Source of the DNA: Prostheceraeus crozeri
Lineage: Eukaryota; Platyhelminthes; Polycladida; Euryleptidae
Assembly: GCA_907163375.1 (NCBI GenBank)
Contig: CAJQUW010013690.1
Location: 62,001-126,000, forward strand
Length of the DNA stretch: 64,000 nt
Reading direction: 5' to 3'
The notes beneath the pieces were generated by a model. It worked only from the letters and a program-made list of their open reading frames with translations, was not told the DNA's origin and did no database searches. Positions 56,425 to 64,000 of the stretch are shown here, piece after piece. Position numbers and translations under genes: made by a program. Every line of letters starts with the position of its first letter. The first letter of the stretch is position 1.

Positions 56425-56743
56425 TCTAGGAATACCATATGAGATTTCAAGGTACGTAATGTACAAATCGACGGTTTGTTCATTACTTACCGAGAAATCT
56501 CATGTGGTATTTCGATTGTCTACTTATATACATCTACATCTATCCATAGACTTCCTGTAGCAGAACATTCTTCTGCAATTTAGAAGTCTATGATCTTAGC
56601 AGTAGCTTCTATGTTATAAGTATTGAAAAATGACGGCAGGGTAAATGCCATTGCTGCCTGCCGACAGCAGGCAGCAATGTACAAACCGTCATTATTCCTA
56701 TATTATTGCACCATAGATTTCGAAATATAAGTAGACAATGCAT
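56425..56743 (+). repeat. Multi-hairpin repeat family, copy B (lacks the GC-hairpin module)
   Basis: Same orientation as copy A and about 90% similar by eye. At about 56465 it reads tacaaatcgacggtttgttc, with no GC-rich ggccgcg hairpin, so this module of about 22-28 bp is absent. The cattgctgcctgc-cgaca-gcaggcagcaatg hairpin is present at about 56649-56679. Confidence 0.85.
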
Positions 56744-56894
56744 ATTGTATTACCTTTCAAATGACAGTCTAAATCATAGAAGTGGATAATAGTACACTTC
56801 TATGGTATTTCTACACTATATAGTACACTACAGATATAGTACACAGATATAGTACAATTCTATGGACCTTCTATGGTATTATTAATTTCTATGG

Positions 56895-56930
56895 TCTAAA
56901 TCGTCTGGCGCTACGCGCCGACGATTTAGG
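56895..56930. repeat. Imperfect GC-rich hairpin
   Basis: The stretch ctaaatcgtctggcgc, loop tacgc, gccgacgatttag pairs with one bulge. It lies just beyond copy B and may be another module of the same kind of repeat. Confidence 0.6.
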
Positions 56931-59130
56931 CTTCCATTTAAATCTTCATTGCAGCAGCCTAAATGTGGTCAAGAGTAGCCAATGAAATTCCATATCAGCA
57001 GAACCATATCAACACCAGCAGAGCTGTGATTAAATTTATATAATGAAGTGTCTGTGTATTCATTATAATTTATAAAAGAATGGTCATTTATTTTCATTGT
57101 GCATAATATGCTCATGCAATAAAAACATATGCACATGTACACACTGCAAACACGTTATAATCATTGTGCAGTTGTGAATGTGACAACTTGAACTCATATT
57201 TTCACCCCCGCTTGTCAGTAGAGTTCAGGAGATGTAAAATCCCTATCACATTTCCCTGTCCGTTGCAATGAATAGATTATGCAGTTTATCACTTTGCAAC
57301 TAGCTCGCGCTAAATGTGTTCTATTCATTAAAACAAAATTCTATTTGAGAAAATGTAGCAGACAAAACACTCTACACTTTAATTTTCACAGACAACTTCT
57401 AATTGAATCTTCTTTCGGCTAGACAGACGTGAGTAAATTTCTCGTGCACAGAAATTTCGCGTTTTTTATGCAGGAAGTGCATTTTAAGTTGTCGGGTCTA
57501 GTTTCTGCACACCGGTTCATCTGCACTAATGCAGCTACGGTGCAGACACAATGTGTCGCTGCATTGATGTGTCAAATGCAACTTGTTCGGTGTAAACTCA
57601 TCATATTTATCACTATTTGCACTTAAAGACGAAAATGTCCGAGCGCTGGTTCTTCAATTTAGTCAATTGATCAAGAAATGAATACAACAGCGAAATGTCA
57701 TTGGAAAATGTCTGCAATTTGCTCTGCAGTTAGTCACTGAATAGACCAGACTGATGCACTTTTTGTAACCTGGTCAGTGTCAGCGTGATAATTATCTATA
57801 TTTAACAGCAAATTAAAATTGTCGCTGAAATGAAATACATATTATAACTAACCAGGCGAATGTTTCATGGCATTCGCATATGAAAGTTCTTTCATTAAAA
57901 TGTCAATTGATTCTACAGTAAGTTGCCTATCAATGAGGAATCGGCAACGGTATCATTAATATCCAATTTATAATCATGCTGAGAGATCACTTTTGATAAC
58001 TACACGGAAATAAAGACTGCGTGAATAAATCTTTCTATGAGCTTTCAATTCGTTTGATTTATCATGTTTGCGGCTGAGATATGAAGACTTTCCTTCTCAT
58101 GAGTATTTAAGTCCTTTGTCGCCGAGCATATGCATTCCGATTACAAGATAGCAACTTTAGGGACAAAGCACATCATCTCACGAGACGACCTCGAACAACG
58201 TGTCTGTATCTCAACACGTTAAGTTCTATTTTGAAAATAGAGACATTAGCGACGCAGTTTAACTATGTAGAACAGTATGTACTTGTATATATGAGTCAAA
58301 TTATATAATGATTCAAACATTGATCCATAAGTAACGACAAATGCTAAAAATTTTAGTTACATAGTGGTTAGAAGTTTTGTATAATTAAAGGAAATATCAT
58401 GCGAGTGATTAAAGGGTAGAAGAAGTACATGGATGTAGGTCTACATTACAAAGCAGCCTATAAGATATAGATGTTTCATTGCAAATTGAATTTGCAATCT
58501 TCTCGCTTCGATCGAAAAATCTATGACAGCAAATTGTCTTGAAAAAGAACGGCACCTTCGGACTGCTGAGTGGCGACTCATGAGAACCTTCCTCTTCCCA
58601 TTCATGTTGAAATTGCATGGATTTTTGCTTGAAAATTCCAACAGTGTTGAAAACAAGGTGATAAGTTTCAGCATTACTTAACATCTAGTATTACCACCAT
58701 GGTCAAATGATGGTAATTGGGTGCATTGGCGTCCTCATAAGTGCTTAATCATCAATGAAAGTGGCATGACAAGTAAGCGAATTGAAAAATGAGGAATTAT
58801 CTTGGTGCGTTTTACAGCTGGTCACCGATCGCAAAAGGTATTCACAGTTAAATAATTAATAATGGTAGAATTAAGCATACATTCATACGTAGATGGCCTT
58901 GGCTGTTCATGATGCAGTAGAATATAAAATTGGAGAAAGGCATCACAAGAAGGCCACAAGATTCTTGATGCGCAAGATGGAAGGAAGCACTGGTTTTTAC
59001 AAAAGCAACACATTGGGTGTCATTCTGAATCGTTTCGTCTGTTCTGTATTATTATCTTTCAGGTTTGCCTGCAGTTGAACTGCCATTTATAATTTAACCA
59101 CAAAATCTACAGTGTGTGATCAATGTGGGG
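56931..59130. other. No recognisable gene
   Basis: AT-rich. The 91-codon minus-strand frame at 58409-58684 has no recognised motif. Confidence 0.4.
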
Positions 59131-59134
59131 ATAA

Positions 59135-59570
59135 TAACACATGGGCAATGCGAGAGAAGAAATGAGTTTTCAATTCTTTCTTAAATTTATGTAAGTCTGG
59201 TTGTTTTCTCAAAATTGGTGGTAAACTTCGATTTTGAAGGACCAACAATTGAAAAGAAGCCCGTGGCACCGACCGATTTCGAAATCGGCTGATGAAGCAT
59301 CGGAGCCTCCATTGTTGACAAAGACGTTGCTAAAGAGGTGGATGGAGCTGCACAAATAAGTTCTTTCAGGTGCTCTTACCATAAATGCAGTTGTGGATCA
59401 TGCAACAGCCTTTATGTTCGATGCGGTAATGAAATGGCAGCCAATGAATGTCATGGAGATGTTTGCATTCTTTAGAAGCCGTCAAACTACTCTGTGGCAT
59501 GCATTTTTCACTTTCTGCAGCCGATGTATCGATATATATAGGGCAACAGTGTGATCTACCATTCAATATT
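59135..59570 (-). pseudogene. L2-like LINE C-terminal relic
   Basis: The minus strand shows a LQKVKNACHRVVT-like block, then HLHDIHWLPFHYRIEHKGC, MIHNCIYG. Across stops come RCHG or ASFQLLVLQNRSLPPIL and FKKELKTHFF. This matches the end of L2-type elements: LQxVQNAxARxV, LHWLPVxxRIxxK, and FKxxLKTHLF. It has several stops and shifts. Confidence 0.65.
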
Positions 59571-61555
59571 CAGTAATAAACAGAAGTTTGACTTGACATT
59601 GAAGATGACTGATATGATGAGTTTGCAATACATTTCTGATGGCGTTATTATATTTGAATGACTGATATGTGCCCAGTGTTTTACATGTAAATGAAATGGT
59701 GAAGAAAAAGAGTAGTAAGTCTTTTGCTTGATCTTCATATCTTCTTGCTGCACATCTGAGATATCTGATTGCATGCATTTTTTCTGATGCCGCTTTTGTA
59801 ATTCGTAGCTTGAGGATTCCATCATGGATAATCAAATTGGTCAAAACTAGGTTGAACTTGCAATTATGCTTTACATGTACTTTGAATCCCCAGAGCTTTC
59901 GATGTTGTTATTAACTTACTCTTGCCTTTGCTACTACAAGATACGTATAGCGTATAACGTACCGTTTTATCATGACAGATGAGTAGAGAGGTTCTTAGAG
60001 AGGTAATTCTGAAAGGAAATTATCCTCTATAAAATCTATAATTTTTTTTTTAAAAAAAATATATTCCTAAAAACTGCTTCTATATTGAAAATTTTCGATG
60101 CTTGTACAACAGACTATGCAAAAAACTATTTTATGTTACTCGATTATGACTCACGAAGTCACTCAGCACATCTGTAACTCTTACTTGTAGGTTATAGGCA
60201 TGCAAACGCGATTGCGAGGTTGCCACATTGGGAGAATTTTTTCAGTCTTTTGTTAGAACTTTTGTGGAAAACGCATTTTGTTGCATTTTAGGTAGACTTA
60301 CCAGACGATCCGGCTTTACTTGTATGTCCTGGGGTCCCGGCCGGTTGTTATTATTGTCCCGTTCAGTTTTTGATGAAATGAAATATTTTAAATTATGATT
60401 TATTCATCTGAATTTACCCGATATTCAGTGTTAAATTTTCAATTTTCATGTATCAAATGTATAATATTTTTATATATCAAATTGAAAATTGATTTGAGTT
60501 GCGGAGAATTCCTCAACAAAATTTGAAAAATAAGAGAATTAGAGAAAAGTACGATCGAACGAAAAATACACTTGAAACAAATGAATTGAAATGACAGTTA
60601 CTGCTATTATGTGAGTTGTACTTTTTTAAAATTACATCTACACAATTTCAACATTTGTTTTTCTTTAGGAAAGAAGTAATAATTTGAGCATATATACGCT
60701 TTTCATCAATGTAAGGCGTCCCGGTTTTGGTCCAGGATTCACCTCTCAAAAGGTGAAAATGTCCCTTGAAATTTGGTAAGTCTAATTTTAAAGTCAAGTG
60801 AACTTAGGACGGAAATGCTATATATCGATGATTACTTCACCTCAATCATTGACATCAATGATTATTGTCATAGATTGTCCTAAAATCTGTTGTACACTCG
60901 TGAACAAGTTGTTGTTACTCAAAACTTGAAATATCATCATCGATTCATTTTACTGATCCTTTCTACATCAAGATTTCTTAATATCTGTTTTGCAGCTTTC
61001 ATGAAATTGTCGTCGTTTTTTACGGAAGTACCGATACGCTGTGATTGATAGCCCAAAGTATCAGCTGTGTCTCATTGAAGGTCTCTTAACATCTGCATAG
61101 ACTACAATGACTCTCGGTGGAGAGATTTTGCATACTTTTGTCTACAACTGAATAAAGTTTCAACAGTCAATCTAACAGTTTGACTGAAATTTATGGTTTG
61201 GTTGAAGAGTGTTCGTCAAATGTTTTTGAAGGATCTGATGCTGGTTAATGGGATTGTTTTTGTCAGTCAAAACGTTATTTTTATGAATGAAAGAAAAACA
61301 ATAGTCGTCAAACTTTAGCTATGAATGCAGAACAAGTAGAAGTGCTGAGGTTTACACATTGGATGAGAGGTGTCGAGTTAATATTTGTCAATTTTATTTT
61401 ATAGCTGCAAGAAGAAAAATTAATGAAACCCGTTCGTATTGTACTTCTGCAAGTCGAATTTGTTGTATTTCTGTAAACAAGTTAACTCTCTATCGAAGAA
61501 TTGAAATAGATTGTCAGTTCGTATGCCTAGATAAGATAACTAGGGTTAACTATGT
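59571..61555. other. No recognisable gene
   Basis: AT-rich. The minus strand at 59563-59844 is open and directly upstream of the L2-like relic, so it may be more of that element, but no RT motif is recognisable. Confidence 0.35.
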
Positions 61556-61556
61556 C

Positions 61557-61768
61557 AGATAACTAGGGTTCGAACTACATTTATAAGTTAACTCGGTTTT
61601 GCAACGTGTCGCAGGTCCTATTGCTTCGTTAGGCAATACCCACAGGAGATCTCAAACATCGATGTTTGCCATCTGACCTTTGAGTTTTGCCTGATGAAAC
61701 AGTAGGACCTGCGACACGTTGCAAAACCGAATTAGCTTATAAATGTAGTTCGAACCCTAGTTATCTAT
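61557..61768. repeat. Inverted pair of PLE-like 3' ends
   Basis: Arms 61557-61643 and 61686-61768 are inverted copies sharing gataactagggttcgaacta, tcggttttgcaacgtgtcgc and aggtccta. The right arm, read on the plus strand, has ctgatga at 61691-61697, then a small cag/ctg stem, then gcgacacg. That is the CUGANGA, stem II, GAAA order of a hammerhead with one change (GACAC). The left arm read on the minus strand has ctaacga in the same place. Confidence 0.6.
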
Positions 61769-61769
61769 G

Positions 61770-62325
61770 ATGTACCGTAGTTTCTGGCACTGTTGGAACC
61801 GGCCACCGGCCCGCGTTGCAGAACTGAGTTAGCGATTTTACTGTAGATAGGTCTCATTTGCATTATTTTTTGAAACATGCCATATTTGCATTATCTCACA
61901 TGTATGAGTTGCCTATAATCATTTTTAGCACCTAAAAGAAGCAATATTCAAACAAATTATAATTGAAAAAATTGTGTAATTGTTCCAACCCTGTTCCCAA
62001 GTGCTGTCTACTTTTGTCACTGGAGGCAAAATTATGCGATTAATGACGTTTGCCTCTTTCTCTTTCCATCGCCACCATTTGATGCGTTTTGGACCGTTTC
62101 GTTGTACTGCAGCCTGCTTTGCTGGCTCGATAGTGATAATTATCGTATTTCAGTAAAAAGTTAAGTCAAGCCTCCATAGAGAGACAAGCCAATATTTTAG
62201 CAAAAATCGCTTTGTGGCAAGGTCTTCGAAAAAAGTGATCTCATAATGTTGGCTCTAAGCTGCTAGTATATATATTAAAATATATAAATATTATATATAT
62301 ATATATATGTGAATATGGGCAGCAA
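61770..62325. other. No recognisable gene
   Basis: AT-rich, ending in a short (AT)n run at about 62290-62312. Confidence 0.4.
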
Positions 62326-62327
62326 AT

Positions 62328-62678
62328 CATTATTCTTGCATGTTTCATTAAATATAATATCGCAATCAGTCTTGTTAATTTTCAAATAATGATTTTCCAT
62401 AGTTCTAAAAAGTTTCTTTTCTTCATTTGTTAAAAACTTCAAAATACATTTTGAAAGCCATTTAATTGGAATCATACCGGTACTTCGGACTGTCACGGAG
62501 TCCATCTTCAGGGTAATTGAATTTGCTGAATGTACATTTTCTGAATGAATTCAGCAAATTCAATTTTTTAGAACTTTTTCAAACTTTTTAGAACTATGGA
62601 AAATCATTATTTGAAAATTAACAAGACTGATTGCGATATTATATTTAATGAAACATGCAAGAATATATATATATAATG
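62328..62678. repeat. Inverted repeat with a hammerhead-like core near its centre
   Basis: Arms 62328-62413 and 62590-62675 are nearly exact inverted copies of about 85 bp containing gaaaatcattatttgaaaat and gattgcgatattatattt. Between them, on the minus strand from 62511, ctgaaga is followed by stem ggact/agtcc (62499-62503 with 62487-62491) and gaag. A further palindrome, attgaatttgctgaat with its complement, spans about 62515-62570. Confidence 0.75.
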
Positions 62679-62679
62679 A

Positions 62680-64000
62680 TAAATAAGAGAACTAAAGCAA
62701 ATGTATCACATTTAAAGCAAAAGAGAAAGTCGAGGCCTCAATGGAAAGGAATTTATTCGCAAACATGTTTCACCAGCTGTGCTGTTTTCTCAATGCGATT
62801 AAATGAATGAATACATACCAGTTCAAATCAATTCAAAATAATCAGATATAACCTTAACAAAAACATCATCATGATGTTAAACCTAAACCATTCAATGCAG
62901 GCTTGAACTTCTCGATGAACATAGACTCTTTATGTTCACGCTCTAGCTTGGATACATTGGGTTGGAGCTTGTAGAATGGCGCAAATACAAATTTCATGGG
63001 AGAAGGTCCCTGGCACACATAGCAATATGCCTACTCACAGGTAATATAGCGTAATTAGGATTTTGCAGTTCGCAATATTTATGTTACAAAACATACGTGC
63101 AGATGCTCTCAAATTGTGCTACATTTACATAATCCTAATGTTGCAATGACGGACTAAACAATTTATTACCGACTGAATGTCGTCAACGGTCGATATGGAT
63201 CTAATTAAATTAACCGGCCGGCCGGCTCTAAGCCTGGTATCAGCTATATATGTAGTCTAATTATAATTCTTATGTTTCTTTTTATGCCTTACGAATTTTA
63301 TGTATTATAGGTGCGAAAATCATGAGAAATTGGAAAAGTCCTAAGATTTTCTCAAACTACTGATCAAGAACGTGCAAGGATCGATTGCAAAATTTTGGGA
63401 AATCGAAATAATAACATAATAAGGCACTATTTAAAGTCAATTCTGCCCTATAAATGCCGTCTAATAGCAGCATAATTCTTCTGAAGATGGAGCAATTCTC
63501 TTCAACATGTGCTCTAACAGATTCAATGATAGATCGGGTTTTTTGTATATTGCTTTGATTACTATCACGAGTAGACTTCTTGATGCCTTCTTAGCTTTGC
63601 AATAATAATAGGACAGTAATATGAAATTTTTGATAAATGACACAACTACTCAGTTAAAACAGAATAATGTTGAATATTTAATCCCATTCATCCGTGTTAC
63701 AAGGTATTTGTTGGACAATTTTTATTGTGCTAGCTGAATGAAACAATAATAAATGTAGTTATTTTCCTCCATTATCATGCAAAGTCATAGAAATAGATTG
63801 TTTATCTAACTAGATTGTGCAAATACATTGAATTCAGTAAGTTTCCCCCATAGTGAAACAAAACGAGCAGTGACCGTTGACTCATGAAACAACTCAGTAA
63901 TTTAAATAATGAAGTAATCCGTAGTACCCAAGAGAATTAGACAGATCGTCTCTTCTTCTGTTTGACTAGAAAGGAAACATTGGAACATCTAATGTTAATG
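62680..64000. other. No recognisable gene
   Basis: AT-rich to the window end. A short palindrome ccggccggccgg occurs near 63215-63226. The 60-codon minus frame at 63461-63643 is unassigned. Confidence 0.4.

Noticed and set aside
59285-59310. Hammerhead-like ctgatgaagc
   Set aside because: It has no following stem plus GAAA, and it lies in LINE-derived coding sequence on the other strand.

Overview
This window looks like nuclear DNA from an animal, most likely a marine invertebrate. It is AT-rich, open frames are short and broken, one transposase copy carries a spliceosomal-type intron, there are tRNA-derived SINEs, and the transposon set is metazoan: Tc1-like elements, Penelope-like elements (PLEs), L2/CR1- and RTE-type LINEs, a Crypton-type recombinase and a Helitron. 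Short motifs such as taggcctat and tacatgta recur, as in several marine invertebrate genomes, but they do not fix the phylum. I found no host gene, rRNA or tRNA gene that I could defend.

Layout. 1-6.4 kb: a long-spaced inverted repeat (about 20-140 and 5895-6030) encloses an L2-like LINE scrap, a PLE-like 3' end, a Tc1 transposase with an intron (871-1942), another LINE scrap, and a decayed minus-strand Tc1 transposase (3880-5075). 7.3-9.0 kb: the C-terminus of a LINE with a restriction-like endonuclease, then a second copy of the 5' flank of the 3.9-5.1 kb Tc1. 11.08-13.73 kb: the best-preserved element, a 2,650-bp IS630/Tc1-type transposon with one uninterrupted 373-codon DD35E transposase. 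Its roughly 0.5-kb terminal inverted repeats are built partly of a 21-bp tandem repeat and are flanked by TA. 14.2-17.2 kb: a hAT-like end, a small inverted-repeat PLE scrap, and a minus-strand PLE reverse transcriptase with an inverted second start.

19.9-22.85 kb: a PLE cluster. A minus-strand RT lies head to head with a plus-strand RT tail, followed by a nearly perfect palindrome with arms of about 0.59 kb, each arm encoding a GIY-YIG endonuclease. 25.3-28.8 kb: a 720-bp foldback element, a relic of it, a SINE and an RTE tail. 32.4 kb: a second SINE. 34.9, 55.8 and 56.4 kb: three copies of a multi-hairpin repeat that differ by whole hairpin modules. 36.8-42.96 kb: a GA microsatellite, a MITE-like hairpin, a LINE tail, a second hAT-like end, PLE fragments inside an inverted repeat, a second copy of the intron-bearing Tc1 family (without the intron), a Crypton-type tyrosine recombinase, and nested hairpins. 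49-51 kb: Helitron relic and a LINE RT. 53 and 59 kb: two more LINE tails. 61.5-62.7 kb: two inverted repeats carrying hammerhead-ribozyme-like cores of the kind reported in PLEs.

The window therefore reads as an accessory, repeat-dense stretch in which elements have inserted into and next to one another. The recurring theme is inverted structure. Only the 11.1-13.7 kb transposon looks potentially intact. All family calls rest on motif recognition by eye; no alignment or database search was run.
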